The notes beneath the pieces were generated by a model that saw only the letters and a program-made list of their open reading frames with translations, was not told the origin of the DNA and ran no database searches. A stretch of DNA of 64,000 bases from Oreohelix idahoensis (lineage: Eukaryota > Mollusca > Gastropoda > Stylommatophora > Oreohelicidae): assembly GCA_024509875.1 (NCBI GenBank), contig JAMPIV010014132.1, positions 1,057,957-1,121,956 of the forward strand. The letters run 5' to 3'. Of this stretch, positions 48,671 to 64,000 are shown piece by piece. Position numbers and translations under genes: made by a program. Position 1 is the stretch's first letter. The number at the start of each line of letters is the position of its first letter.

Positions 48671-49003
48671 TCACAACCTGGACAAGACATCTGCTACCAC
48701 ATTATATACACCCTGAATTGGTAAAATAGTAAAGTTGAATTGCTGTAGCAATAATGCACAGCGTGTCAATTTAGCACTGGTGGATTTAGCCGACTGCAAA
48801 AATAGCAGTGGTTTGTGGTCTGTTCGGAGGAAAAAAATTTGCCCCCAACAGATATCGTACCAACTTAGACACCGCCCAGATAATCGCAAGGCACTCCGTC
48901 TCGATCGTAGAATCTGGTCTCTGCTGGCAACAACTTTCGATAGACATATCTTGTAAAGCATGACATATAAATTACAGAACAAGGCATAATCAAGTATCAA
49001 CAT
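48671..49003 (-). pseudogene. Element F RNase H end
   Basis: The C-terminal half of RNase H is clear: RTDHKPLLFLQ, AKLTRCALLLQQF and a final ADVLSRL. The upstream half is frameshifted. Nothing of the reverse transcriptase palm is found between here and the protease. Confidence 0.82.
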
Positions 49004-49062
49004 GACCCTTAAATATTACGAGACCAACATATTCCATAGGTCTCTGATAAATTCACGCCAGG

Positions 49063-49147
49063 CCTGCCTACAGTGCACCTGCCTACAGCATGTCTGCCCA
49101 CAGCGCACCTGACTACAGCGTGCCTGCCTACAGCGCACCTGCCTATA
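49063..49147. repeat. 15-bp minisatellite at the pol deletion of F
   Basis: Five to six imperfect copies of CTGCCTACAGCGCAC. They lie in the gap (49004-49441) where integrase and reverse transcriptase should be. The rest of the gap holds no recognised gene. Confidence 0.85.
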
Positions 49148-49349
49148 TGGCATCATGCCACATTAATACAAAATACAACATGGCATAATACAGCATAACT
49201 ATGCATTGTACAGCATTTCCTAACTTGTACATGTCTACAAAATACACATATTCATATCAACATCGAACTGGGGGCGTGGGTCCGAACCACTCAGGTTCGG
49301 TTCGTATTAACCGAAACATCTTACTTATCCCGAACCTGAAATCTAGCCC

Positions 49350-50068
49350 TAGCTATTGCTGGACTATTAGCAGATGATTCTGAAGCAAGGACATATGCTT
49401 CAGCCTAACTGCCTTACGCGCACCCCAACATTTTGCAAAAGTCACCGCGCCATTTTGGTATTGTCGCGCAACGACAGTACCTCCACAAATCTAACCGGCG
49501 CCACCTCATCAAACACCGTTCTGAGTGTGCGCCAACTTGCACTCAAGGGAACGTTATGCACCCAAACTGTACTATCACTAGCTTTCGGACCCTCGTATAA
49601 GTTCCTACTGCTCCTACTCATGTCACCCATGGCCTTGTGCACTCCCTGTACATTGTCGACGATTAAATCGACAATCGGGTCCTCAAGGACGAACGCGTTC
49701 ACTCTACCCGAGAGGAACGGAGTATCCACCTTAATACTCGCCTGGGGGTAAGACTCCACTTTGCCCCCGAACAAGGTGCACTTTACCGTTTTGCCTGTAA
49801 GACAGGAGTCGTCGATGCACGATCGACGCACCCCAAGTGTGGTGCATCCGGTGTCCATCAACACCCGGACTGGTCTATTCTCCACCTTGCCTTCGTGGAG
49901 GGTCACCTTGCCAGTCTCATGGACTGCTGACAGACATGATGCCGCATGCCCGCATTGAAGTACTACCCTCTCGTTCGCGTGGAACAGAGGGCGACACCAT
50001 GCACAGTCCTCACTATTAATTGTGTCACCACAAACGCGGAATTCGCGTGTTCGATTGGGGTGGGACAC
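49350..50068 (-). pseudogene. Element F protease followed by an RRM-like domain
   Basis: The 49442-50068 frame has the C-x2-C-x13-C-G-H motif (CAWC ... QCGH), then the protease with VLMDTGCTT and DLIV. Instead of the TR-x-Q linker of A-C, a segment follows with RRM features: VWVHNVP (RNP2-like), SWRTLRTVFDEV (helix 1) and RFVEVLSLRDNT (strand 2). The frame then stops, but an adjacent frame continues across an A run with NGAVTFAKCWGARKAVRL, an RNP1-like strand and helix 2. One lost base in the A run would explain the break. The fourth strand is not seen. Confidence 0.72.
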
Positions 50069-51081
50069 CTGTCAGCGCAATGATTCTTGTCACCACAATT
50101 GGAACACATGCGCTCTTTCTTCTTCTCATCGCGTGCCCCTTTGCTGGAGCCTTTCGATGACGAAGACCCCGCATCCGAGTCGGAAGATCGACTCACTGAG
50201 AAACCACTCCTCTGCTTGTGGTGTTTGGTTTTATACCAAAACCGGTCTTCGTCTCGAGAGTCCTCGAAGCGTACCTGCTTTCGCGTTTGGCGCTCCCCTC
50301 TATCGCTATAACTATCATATTGTCGGCTCTGCCACCTCGGCCGACCATTCCTATGAGAACGGAAATTCTCATAGCTACCTCTACGTGGCTGGTAGGGACT
50401 GGAAGGCTTCTCATACTTCTGCTCTTTGCCCCTGTCTACATTGCCTGACTGGTTTCGCCAAGACTGGCGCTGAACTTTGCCGACACCGGCAACTAAGTCT
50501 TCTGGCAGACCTGACTTCTGAATGGGTTTGCCCGGATGGGCGAGGACATAATGGTGCCCCAATTGGGCCATGGACGCGATGTCCTTTGGTTGGCGTTCTT
50601 GAGAAAACGCCACCAACTCACTAGAACACGAGGACCACACCTTGTCTTGTAGCACCAAGTCTAGCAAGCCATTAAAGTCCTTCGTTATCCCCTCCATTAC
50701 GATCCATCTATTCAGCAGAAGTTTGATCTTCGAGATAAAATCCTCGAAGTCTTGGTGTGCACTAGGCATCGCGTTTTTAAAATGCATCCGGTAGCCGTCA
50801 GCAGTCAGACGGAACTTCCGGAGCAATCTCTCCTTCACTTTGTCATAATCGGCCCTTTTCTCTACAGGGAGGCTATAAAAAGTCTCCACCGCGGGCCCCA
50901 CTAGCAGTGTCGATAAAAGAGATGGCCACTGATCCCTATCAGCCTTATAGACCACACATTTGGCCTCAAATCTTTCCAGGAAGAAATCTAAACTATCAAT
51001 TTTATCATTGAAATTTGGTAGACGCAGCCTAAAAGGACGATGAGCCCCACCAGAAGTTGAGTTCTGACCACTCGCACCCAC
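49963..51081 (-). pseudogene. gag: Element F gag, capsid-like region and zinc knuckle
   Basis: Capsid-like region (LPNFNDKIDSLDFFLERFE, then QERQP and LAHPG), an Arg/Ser-rich basic region, and a CCHC knuckle CSNCGDKNHCADRC (C-x2-C-x4-H-x4-C). The 106-base overlap with the protease frame has a -1 relationship. No convincing slippery site is visible. Confidence 0.87.
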
Positions 51082-51474
51082 TTATAACTTCTTCAATTGT
51101 ATTTCCTTCTCCATCATTTTCTCTTCCAGAGCTATTCTCATTCTCTCCTTCTCCAACTGTAACTCTTTATCTTCTCTCATCATCTTTTCTTGTAATTATT
51201 TATCTTCTTTCATCTTCCTTTCTTGTAACTCGAATTCTCTCTGTTTCCACTCGTTTTCTTCTTTCATCTTGTTTTCTTGTAATTCGAATTTCTTTCTCTT
51301 TAACTCTAGCTCTTCAGCTCGAGCATCTCTTAGAGCATTCTGTTTCTCAATTCTTTCCTTCTCCAGAGCTTTCTGATTCTCGACTGAAAAAAATTCAGCC
51401 TTTGCATATTCACTTAGTTGTGAGCCAGTGTACCCACATTCTTTCTCAATCTGAATGAAAGCCTGTAGGTCCAT
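51082..51474 (-). pseudogene. gag: Element F gag N-terminal coiled coil
   Basis: Starts MDLQAFIQIEKE at 51474. It has a long charged helix with repeated FELQE/RKMKE-type units, interrupted by stops near 51196 and 51081, in the same frame as the capsid-like region. Confidence 0.82.
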
Positions 51475-51631
51475 GATGTACCCTCAGAATACTCACTATT
51501 ATCTCTTTCTATAAATCTTTACAATGCAGTTACTCAATCGTATATATTTCACTTAGATCAGCAGATAAATTTCTGCTTACAAAATATGCAGTAATAACCA
51601 ATAAATATTGCTATCACTACTCCAATATACG

Positions 51632-51657
51632 CATATATATATATATATATATGTATG

Positions 51658-51736
<79 letters not shown>
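51632..51736. repeat. (TA)n microsatellite in the element F leader
   Basis: Two TA runs separated by GTATGTAAA. The same GTATGTAAA also follows the second run. Confidence 0.96.
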
Positions 51737-51743
<7 letters not shown>

Positions 51744-53459
51744 AATATATACCACCTCACCTCTCACTGTATACACATCATCAACCGTAAACTCTTATAG
51801 TATAAAGTTTTACTTTGCCACTTGGCTACTGTCTCATCACTGTGAAAATGTTGGTCTTTCTGACCACTTAGTCTCTGATATACAATCAACCAAACTTACA
51901 ATAGTCGACAGTTGTATAATAACAACTAATGAGACTTCCTGATACCTTGACACCACTATATCAACTTGACAATAAATCAAATTTTACTTCAAAGTCTGTT
52001 ACTGGCACCCACACTGGTGCTATATTCAAATAACACTTCACTTATTACTAAACTCACCTCTACACCTCACGGTAGAAGGAGAACGACTAAGTAAGTAAGT
52101 TATTACTCAACTCTATAGTCTCTGTTATGCAAGTACTACCTATGGCAAAATGAGCACAACACAGATGAAAGAAACGCATACATCACATTACGAAAACAAA
52201 ATTCCAGTCACGAGGAAATAGATGATAGAACACGAAGAGAAGAGGAAAATTAATATATACAATGCGTGACTGAGCACGAACGAAAACAAGAGATACCTGT
52301 AAACGTATTTACAAGATAGTAAGATGAGACAAGAGAAAACACCACTTAAACACCACAAAAGAATTACTAAATGTACACGACACTATAAATACTCCTACCA
52401 CAAACACAGCTAATACCAACACGGCTTGGAATGTTAAGCAGGGCAGTCGTAGGACATCCCCTCTGCCAGACTCCACCACAAAACAAATACCGCCACACCC
52501 AAGAAGAATCGGTCTAATCCAATCTTTTCCACAAGAGAGGCCAAGACTGGATTAAACTCGCCGCCCTTCCTCCATTGAACACACCAACACACTATAACAC
52601 CAAAGACTCCACGAAAACCACACTCAACAATGAGGTGCAGGAAGCTATCTCTTCCACCAAGCACTATCTTCACTTCAGTGAAAGAAAGCTAAGTAAAGTA
52701 TCAGTAAAATTATATTATAATGTATTCAAAATATACAATCCAAATATTTCCTGACTACAAAGAAAACACAGCAAGATCAGCTTTAATTAACAATGAACAT
52801 ACCTACATACAGACTAAGTCCTACTCGTACAATAAGGAAAAGACAAAACAAAAGGAAAGAAAACAATAACAAACCAAGAAGTAAATAAAGAATCAGCACT
52901 ATATTAGAATACAGATTAAGCTAAATGATAACTAATAACAGATAGAAGGACAGACAAGAAAATTAAATTCACAGTAAAAACAAGAAAATATCAATACAAA
53001 ATATACTACAAAAGCAGACAAACAATAACTTATCTGAAGCTCCAACGGCGCTTGAGTAAGGAGAATCCTCAGCACTGACGATGAATGATGATCACAGAAC
53101 AAACGAAACTCCACACTGGGCAACGTAAAATCCACAAGAAACTCAGTCCAGGAAATAGTTTACTATGCAAGTCTGAGTGTCAAATACTTTCCTCGATGAA
53201 TATACTGTTATCTACGGTGCTCACACAGCACTGTTCATGATACACTGCAAAGTCTACTTCTGTAAAGATCAGCTGCACAGCTACTATCAACCGTCTATAC
53301 GTCAAAAAGAAACATGAGTAAGTTCCTTTGCACTGTTCTATATATGTGTTATAGCAAAAGTTAATCACACAATATCCACACTTCCTGGATCACAGCAGCT
53401 TACACGGTGACATCTACTGGACCCGCCCGGAAGGTCGGCAGGGCACAAAACACAAAAGA

Positions 53460-53570
53460 CTTCACCCCTGGTTGGGCACGTCTGAGTAGCAAGGACCTTC
53501 ACCCTTGGTCGGGCACGTCTGAGTAGCAAAGACCTTCACCCTTGGTTGGGCACGTCTGAGTAGCAAGGAC
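53460..53570. repeat. 37-bp tandem repeat, three copies
   Basis: Unit CTTCACCCTTGGTTGGGCAC plus GTCTGAGTAGCAAGGAC, with a period of exactly 37. Confidence 0.9.
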
Positions 53571-54297
53571 AGGACCGGAAGCTCGACTCGATGACTTGAG
53601 GTACCAACCAATCTATCAACCTCCTAACAACTACAAACACCTAACCACCATCTCTTACCACCCTATACCGAGGTTGACCAAGCTATTTCCCATCTGATAT
53701 CTCCACATGCCGCCTGGGCCCCTAACTAAATGGTACCAACACCCCAAGCTCCGCTGCTCCACCTCGATCACTGTCGCCAACCACCAAAATGACTCAGAGA
53801 TGTGTCAAACTGACCCGTCTGACGCCCCCTGTACCACTAGTCTAATACTTTGACACTCGTACTTAGACCTGCCAAGATACCATAACAAAGAACTTGGAAC
53901 TGAACAGTACAATATTTCATCGACAATAGACTGCAAAAATCAACTGACACGTAGCCATTGCTGGACGCTGAAAATAGGTCAGAGCCCGTAAACGAGGTCA
54001 GGTCACACGACCGTAAACAAGACACTAACAGACCGACACACACACTAACCTTTCACTGGACGGACGAAAACAACTCACACCCGTGAGTTGACGAGAAAAT
54101 AAGAAGGCGCCAACACAGTGGCCTACCACCTTCTAAAATACTGTGTGCACCATAATGGCCTGATCAACACCAATGCATGCTCTAAGGCTGTACTATCAAA
54201 TAAAATGAAACAATACTACCAGCTAGCTGGGAATTAAACTATTAAATCATACAGGCTCCACGCCTAAACACGACGAGTTACCCCAGATGTCAGAATA

Positions 54298-54761
54298 GGT
54301 TATATGTACCTAATGGTACACAGCACACACACAGAGCACACCGGGCTACTTGTGCGGTGTGAACAAACCCCTCTCCTGGTACTACGGATTTAAGACACAC
54401 TCACACTATACACTTCGCTCGCTGTCTCAAAGGTATGACCACAGTACACAGTAGCTGACATGAATAATCCAATAACACCTAAATCAGGTAATAACCCTTT
54501 AATAAGTACGGTGCACACATATGAGCCACACACGGCTAACAATACACATGAAATGCAATACACAATGTAATGAAAATGCCAAACTACTTGCCAAAATCAC
54601 CAGCTCAACATAATAGCAAAACAGTCACCGACATAATTTAACCAGCGACTACAGAATGACCATCGCTCACAGGCGACGTCCAATACTGAAACAAGGCAAT
54701 ACATAATTTCAAGATTCTAGCGTAAATAATATCCAGGAAAGAACCACCAGAAATCACATCA
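54298..54761 (-). repeat. Element F right (5') LTR, first segment
   Basis: Matches 47364-47837 up to AAATCACATCA, where the LINE is inserted. Confidence 0.9.
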
Positions 54762-55918
54762 TCATCATCATCAGTTGCCATCTCCACAACGAAGGTTGGC
54801 TGTAATGGATCTCCAACGTCTTCTGTCTCTTGTCTTGGTGGTGCACTCTGATAGACTCTTTCCTGTCCATCTTTTGATGTTATCTTCCCACTTATAGCGC
54901 TGTCTTCCCCTTGCACGTTTGCCTTCAACTCTCCCTTCTGTTATGGTCTTCTGCAAGGTGTTATGCCTTTTTATGTGGCCAAAGTATTTTAGCTGCCGAA
55001 CTTTGACCTCCCTCATTAGTTCTCTTTTCATACCTAGATTTTCTAGGACCTCCTCATTTGTTTTCATCTCTTTCCATGAGATACGCCCCATTCTTCTATA
55101 TATCCACATTTCAAGAGCCTCAATTCTTTCTTCCAAATGCTTATTCATCGTCCATGTTTCTGCACCATACAGAAATGCAGAATATATATAACACTTTATG
55201 ATTCTCAGTTTTAATTTGTGAGATAACTGTTTGGATGTCAGTATATGTTTCATGTTGTTGAATGTAGCTTTGGCCATTCCTATTCTCTTCTTGATTTCTG
55301 TTTCACATCTGCCATCTTCTGTTATTATATGACCAAGATATACGTAGCTCTTGACTTGTTCCAGGATTTTCCCATTTACGCTTATCTTTAATGTGGGTTT
55401 ATCGTCTGTTTTGCTAATTATCATAGTTTTTGTTTTCTCAATATTAATGTCGAGTCCATATTCATGACTTATACTGTTCACTTGCTTCACTAGTTCTTGT
55501 AACTCCTGTACGCTTTCAGCTAACGACACGGTATCATCTGCATATCTAAGGTTGTTTATCGACCTTCCACTGATGTTCAGTCCTGGTATTTCCTGTATCT
55601 GTTTGAAAATTTTTTCGGTGTATAAATTAAATAGGCAGGGGGACAGCACACAACCTTGTCTGACACCTCTTTTTATGTCTATGTATGGTGAATAATTCCT
55701 TCCCGATCTTACTGTGGCAGTTTGCTCCCAATAAAGGTTACTGAGTATTCTTATATCCTTTCCATCAATACCTATGTCTTCGAGGCATTCAATTATTTTC
55801 TCATGATGGACTCTGTCAAAAGCCTTCTTATAGTCAATGAAGCACATATACATACTTTTTTGGACCTCTGTATATTTTTCTGCTAATATTCTTAGGCAAA
55901 ATATTGCCTCTCTTGTTC
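54762..55918 (-). mobile_element. RTE-like LINE, 5'-truncated
   Basis: Inserted in the F LTR with the 7-bp TSD CACATCA (54755-54761 and 55919-55925). The element is cut off inside the reverse transcriptase. On the minus strand it ends in a (TGA)n tail with no other 3' UTR. The short 3' end and trinucleotide tail suggest the RTE group, but the clade is not certain. Confidence 0.88.
54771..55918 (-). pseudogene. LINE reverse transcriptase, C-terminal part of ORF2
   Basis: The open frame runs to the truncation point; the first ATG is at 55853. It has RT motif A (FIDYKKAFDRV, D7 and D13 from that ATG), RQGCVLSPCLFNLY, the catalytic YADD at 104-107, the YLGHIIT motif, and the C-terminal GKRARGRQRYKW and RRRWRSI tail. 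The endonuclease is missing through 5' truncation. The TGA stop is also the first unit of the (TGA)n tail. Confidence 0.9.
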
Positions 55919-55925
55919 CACATCA

Positions 55926-56197
55926 CCTTTCTAGTAATCTAACAATAATCCTGAACACCTGAAACAATCGGCAAGCAATGAACAAGAATGGCATTCATGT
56001 ATTCCCAGCAAAACCGCTGACAAAGGGAACAAGTGTCCGTACAGGACCGCTGACATCATCTAGACTGACTCGCGCCAAAAAATCTACATCCTCTTCCGTT
56101 CTGGCCCGACTCGCCAAACGGGTTTTCTATTCTACGCTGTTGCCACTCTACAGCGTAACCAACTAAATATATTTCGGCGAATATCTCTACTGTGACA
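55926..56197 (-). repeat. Element F right (5') LTR, second segment
   Basis: Resumes with CCTTTCTAGTAATC and ends CTGTGACA. Confidence 0.9.
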
Positions 56198-57407
56198 ATC
56201 CTAATCTAACACGCGTTTAGGTAAGACCTCTTAAAACACTCCGTTATTAAATTATATTTAAAACCGCAAGTGTCTAGCTTATCTTGTCGCTTTTTAACAC
56301 GTGATATAGACACTTAGTCATTTACAAAATTACACATAATGAATAGAAGTAAATTGTATTCTTTCAATTATCAATCGCCTAGCGTCTTATAATTAATTAA
56401 AGCATCTCTTACTGGGGAATAGCGAGTAATTAAATTTACGTTTACAGCTGGAAAAATTTGCTACATGTTATTTAATACGCCATTCAATTAACACAGAAAA
56501 TCCCAGTGAGATATATAAATGAAAAAAACTTTAACACGTTTAAATCTCTTAAATGCTAATATATATATTTACCGCAACACAGGAAAAAATGAATATCTCC
56601 ACGTATTTAAGTAATCCAATTGTAATATGGCTCTATAATAGCGAGCTAGATATATTTCAAAAATCTTTCTGTAGCGACTGATATCTGAGTTTGGGGAGAC
56701 GGTCATATATACTGAAATGCTGGACTTTCCCTCCTTAGTGCGAAAATTCGCACCTACAGCCATGTTAGGGCAAATTTACTGTTCGATTCCTGAATTAAAG
56801 GTTTTCTGCGCACCTTTGCCGACCACATAGACTTTTGCTAGCGAGCAGACGTCTTTGATCCGTCTCTCTCTGTAGCTAATTGCGTCTCCTGGGAACACGA
56901 TCAAACGGATGTGGTCGGTAGATGTGGTTATCGCCCCTTTTTGCATTCGCTTAATTCCCCCTGTCAAATGTAACCAATCAAAGGTACGTCTTCTGTCTTA
57001 TGGCCCTTGATTCTACAATTAACTACCCGTTCTCTCTACACGCGTTCATTGTCTGATCTGTCACTATTTAATGATTGCCAAATCGCTCGCGTGATAATTC
57101 GGTTAACGGCTCTTACTTTCATCGCGCGACAGGCAAACGCACTTGGCCCGTCCCCTTTTGAAGGAAAGACAGTTAGTGATCTGAATAGCTGTTTTTGATA
57201 GCGCGTGAAAGAAGACAAGTAGGCGTGGCTAAACTATAGGTAAGACAGCTAGCGAAAGGCATGGCTTTAGCGCAATAGCCCGTGTATGCTAATGAGGGAA
57301 ACAAAGGTGGGAAACCCACGTTTGTCGAGTAGATTGAAAAAGACTGAGGGGTGACTGTGGGAATAAAGCGGACTGCTCAAGGTGTTCGATTCTCATAACC
57401 TGTCACA
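56198..57407 (-). repeat. Element E right (5') LTR, second segment
   Basis: Resumes after element F and carries the full counterpart of the left LTR from 56306 on, including an unoccupied D target site near 57108. Ends ACCTGTCACA. Confidence 0.85.
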
Positions 57408-57479
57408 TTATGTAAGGTATAAAGGAGATTGAAAGAGAAAGATTACGAAACGCTAAAGAAAACCAAAATATTCTATTCT

Positions 57480-57790
57480 ATCTTCTTTGATCCTTAGCCG
57501 CCGACTATCAAAGCAGTCAGTGGGAATTCACGCCTAGTGTCGTCTTGTAGGGCAGCAACAAACTGCTTCCACTTTGTTCGGTCGGCGGCCATCCTTCGTA
57601 CAGTGCCCCACCTCTGGTTCATTCTTTGCATATCTGGCCTCCACAGTTCTCCGCCAAGTTGTTTTTAGTCGGCCTCTCTTTCGCTTTCCTTCGGTGGTCC
57701 ATAGCATAGCTGTTCTTGTGATGGCATCAGGGTCTCTTCTGAAGACGTGGCCAACCTAACTCCAGGGTCTGCCAGCTATGATGTTGTTCA
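57480..57790 (-). pseudogene. LINE 3' end, inverted relative of 11707-12018
   Basis: The minus strand matches the LINE tail at 11707-12018 (for example CCCTACAAGACG, ACTGACTGCTTTGA and GGATCAAAGAAGA) with several indels. It lies 70 bases beyond the right end of element E. Confidence 0.75.
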
Positions 57791-57999
57791 TGTCCTCTTG
57801 GTTACTCCGAGTCTGTTCCATGGCTTTCCACAATTTTAGACCCTTTTCCATTCGTCCTTTTTCGTGATTTTTTTTCTTAGTTGCGGTTTCTGTTTTGTTT
57901 AGTTTACTATTTGTGTCTTTTTATGCCTCTATCTAATAAGTCACTTCCATTTCTGCATATTTACGCCATCCATTTGGTGAAACTACTAACTTTAAGCAG

Positions 58000-58330
58000 G
58001 ATTTGATTAACTAATTTTGTTGTTTCAATGTCTCATTTTGATTTTCGTTGATAACTTCTTGTATTGATATTTCTTTCTTTTGGTTTTGTATTTTTACTTG
58101 CTTATTTGTTGTACTTTTTCCTCACATCACGTGTTGTTTATTTTTTCATCTGTTTGAATCGCTCATCTTATCTCTGTTTCTCACCGTTTTACTTGTTTGC
58201 AGTGCCTATGGTTTTTTTTTTTACTTGTCTATATTTCTTGTCTTTATCTCTGTAACTGTGGCGGACGAAGCGTGAACCCCGAAACGTCCCGTGTTTTCTG
58301 TGTACCGTTAATTTGTACAACTGGATTCCA
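58000..58330 (+). other. Possible Penelope-like 3' remnant
   Basis: A long T-rich stretch ends with GCGGACGAAGCGTGAACC and CCGAAACGTCC (about 58260-58290). The pair CGGACGA ... CGAAAC resembles the hammerhead-ribozyme core motifs often found in Penelope-like elements, with one core base altered. No protein remains. Confidence 0.3.
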
Positions 58331-62860
<4,530 letters not shown>

Positions 62861-63387
62861 TTCCAGCCCCTCACGCAATTAGGGGTCACCAAAGATAGCA
62901 CCTACATTGGATTTACAGGTCAATTCCATTACCCATGGAGTATATATTTTACGTAAAGACATTGGAGCTATTTCATTTGGTCCCACGAAAGCGGACGGAC
63001 TGTCGCTCAGTTTGTTTATTTGGTCAGCAGAAGATATAAAGCGTCTTCCAGCCCCTCACGCAATTAGGGGTCACCAAAGTTAGCGCCTACATTGGATTTA
63101 CAGGTCAATTCCATTACCCATGGAGTATATATTTTATGTAAAGACATTGGAACTATTTCATTTGGTCCCACGAAAGCGGACGGACTGTCGCTCAGTTAGT
63201 TTATTTGGTCAGCAGGAGATAAACAGCGTCTTCCAGCCCACCTCGCGCAACTAGAGGTCACCAATGATAGTACCAACAAGGAAAGTTTTGTAGGCTTATT
63301 CTCTCGCCTTGAAGGATCTACATGTAAGACACTTTCTGGACTATTACATTTGGTCCCACGAAAGCGGACGGACTGACACTCAGTTTA
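62861..63387. repeat. 185-bp tandem repeat, nearly three copies
   Basis: Units start at TTCCAGCCC (62861, 63046, 63231), with a period of exactly 185. Copies 1 and 2 are nearly identical. Copy 3 is diverged in its middle but keeps GGTCCCACGAAAGCGGACGG. Confidence 0.93.
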
Positions 63388-64000
63388 TTTCATTTCTCTG
63401 TGTTCTACAGGTTTTATGAGTGTTGGTGGTGTGTGTGTTTGTGGGTGTGTATTTGCATTATTGTGGTTATTGATGATTATTGATGACCATTGATGAATAT
63501 TTGATTATTGATGTAATTTTATGCTGTGTATGATGAGATGCATTATTTTTCATGCTTTTCTTCTTTAATAAAGTTTACACATTTATTAATGCGCTGTTCA
63601 CGACCCTTCCATCCACAATTAACTTGTTTTAGCTCTTTACTATAATCTCTATGTTTGATAAGAGAAAAGAGTGAGAGCAGGAGGTGCTTAGACAGTAAAA
63701 GTAAGTTGAGGCTTGGAGAGAGAGATCATTTTGATAAATCTTCTTCCAGGTTGTCTCAAGTCCATCTCCTATTTACACCTTTCTGTGTGTGTAATCTATA
63801 ACTCTGTCAGTCCACTATCCCTTGTCGATTTCACTACTATTGTCCAACTCGACAAATACTCTACACTTTACTCAACCACGACAATGATGTACATTCTAAG
63901 AATAATACTTACATTTTCAAAGCAGTGTAAATGTCCCTATAAACATATTCACGTTAAAATTAATGTCAGTTTTCAAGCTTAAACCAGTGTAAATGTCTAT
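63388..64000. other. Low-complexity flank
   Basis: GT-rich stretch (63415-63460), then ATTGATGA-type repeats (63466-63515). No gene recognised. Confidence 0.4.

Larger units (their letters stand above)
51475..54297 (-). other. Element F 5' leader
   Basis: A 2.8-kb leader without a recognised gene. It holds a (TA)n block 158 bases upstream of gag (51632-51736), a 37-bp tandem repeat (53460-53570), and a primer-binding site two bases inside the 5' LTR (minus strand TGGGGTAACTCGTCGTG, about 54279-54295). Confidence 0.55.
47364..56197 (-). mobile_element. Element F: deleted LTR retrotransposon with an RRM-like domain
   Basis: Minus-strand element with 745-bp LTRs (TGTCAGAATAGG...CTGTGACA), inserted in the right LTR of E. 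The flanking 5-mers are GTCCT (47359-47363) and ATCCT (56198-56202), a TSD with one mismatch. The right LTR contains a LINE. The internal region has gag, protease and an RNase H end, while integrase and most of reverse transcriptase are missing. The LTR copies differ by about 3% by eye. Confidence 0.85.

Noticed and set aside
52434..52673. 79-codon minus-strand frame in the F leader
   Set aside because: No recognisable domain and no counterpart in the other elements.
53460..53570. CRISPR-like short repeats
   Set aside because: The copies are head-to-tail without spacers, in an animal retrotransposon leader.
58048..58275. Hydrophobic frame resembling a membrane protein
   Set aside because: The Phe/Leu/Val content comes from a T-rich low-complexity stretch, and no conserved motif is seen.

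Overview
This is an animal (metazoan) genomic window made almost entirely of transposable elements. No host protein-coding gene, rRNA, tRNA gene or CRISPR array can be supported. The sequence is AT-rich, with long (TA)n blocks and many Ty3/gypsy-type LTR retrotransposons, non-LTR (LINE) tails and a tRNA-headed SINE. This fits an invertebrate, perhaps a mollusc, but the species cannot be fixed from the sequence. The most striking property is that every LTR element complete enough to judge has the integrase upstream of the reverse transcriptase (gag-PR-IN-RT-RNaseH). This is the order described for Gmr1-like Ty3/gypsy elements, not the usual PR-RT-RH-IN order.

Layout. (1) 91-1323 plus 10621-11706 is an old, diverged LTR related to element D. 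It is split by element A (1324-10620, minus strand, TSD GGATT). (2) 11707-12018 is a LINE 3' end. (3) 12019-57407 is the remains of element E (minus strand), the oldest member of the nest. Its left LTR is split at 12825/39886 by element D (plus strand, TSD GGCTC, LTR about 2.46 kb). The 5' LTR of D is itself split by element B (12902-22405, minus, TSD AATAG), a SINE (23192-23555, 9-bp TSD) and element C (23741-31452, plus, TSD ATTGT). (4) The right LTR of E is split by element F (47364-56197, minus, 5-bp TSD with one mismatch), and the right LTR of F is split by an RTE-like LINE (54762-55918, TSD CACATCA). (5) 57408-64000 lies outside the nest. It has a second LINE tail, a possible Penelope-type 3' remnant, a (TA)n block and a 185-bp tandem repeat, with nothing else recognised.

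Two lineages are present. A, B, C and F share a gag linker with a C-x2-C-x13-C-G-H motif (first two Cys lost in B) and a D[ST]GCTT protease. D and E share a different gag, a DTGxxFD-type protease (DTW in D) and an FMDD reverse transcriptase. A and C are nearly intact and young (LTR differences by eye about 0.5% and 1.2%). B, D, E and F are pseudogenised. By-eye LTR divergence (E about 4%, F about 3%, D about 1.7%, B about 1.4%, C about 1.2%, A about 0.5%) agrees with the insertion order read from the nesting.

Points worth a second look are: six elements with IN before RT in one window; an RRM-like RNA-binding domain appended after the protease of F; the conserved Cys/His motif before the protease; compensatory base changes that support two RNA hairpins in the D-family LTR; and replacement of the integrase core of D by unrelated sequence.
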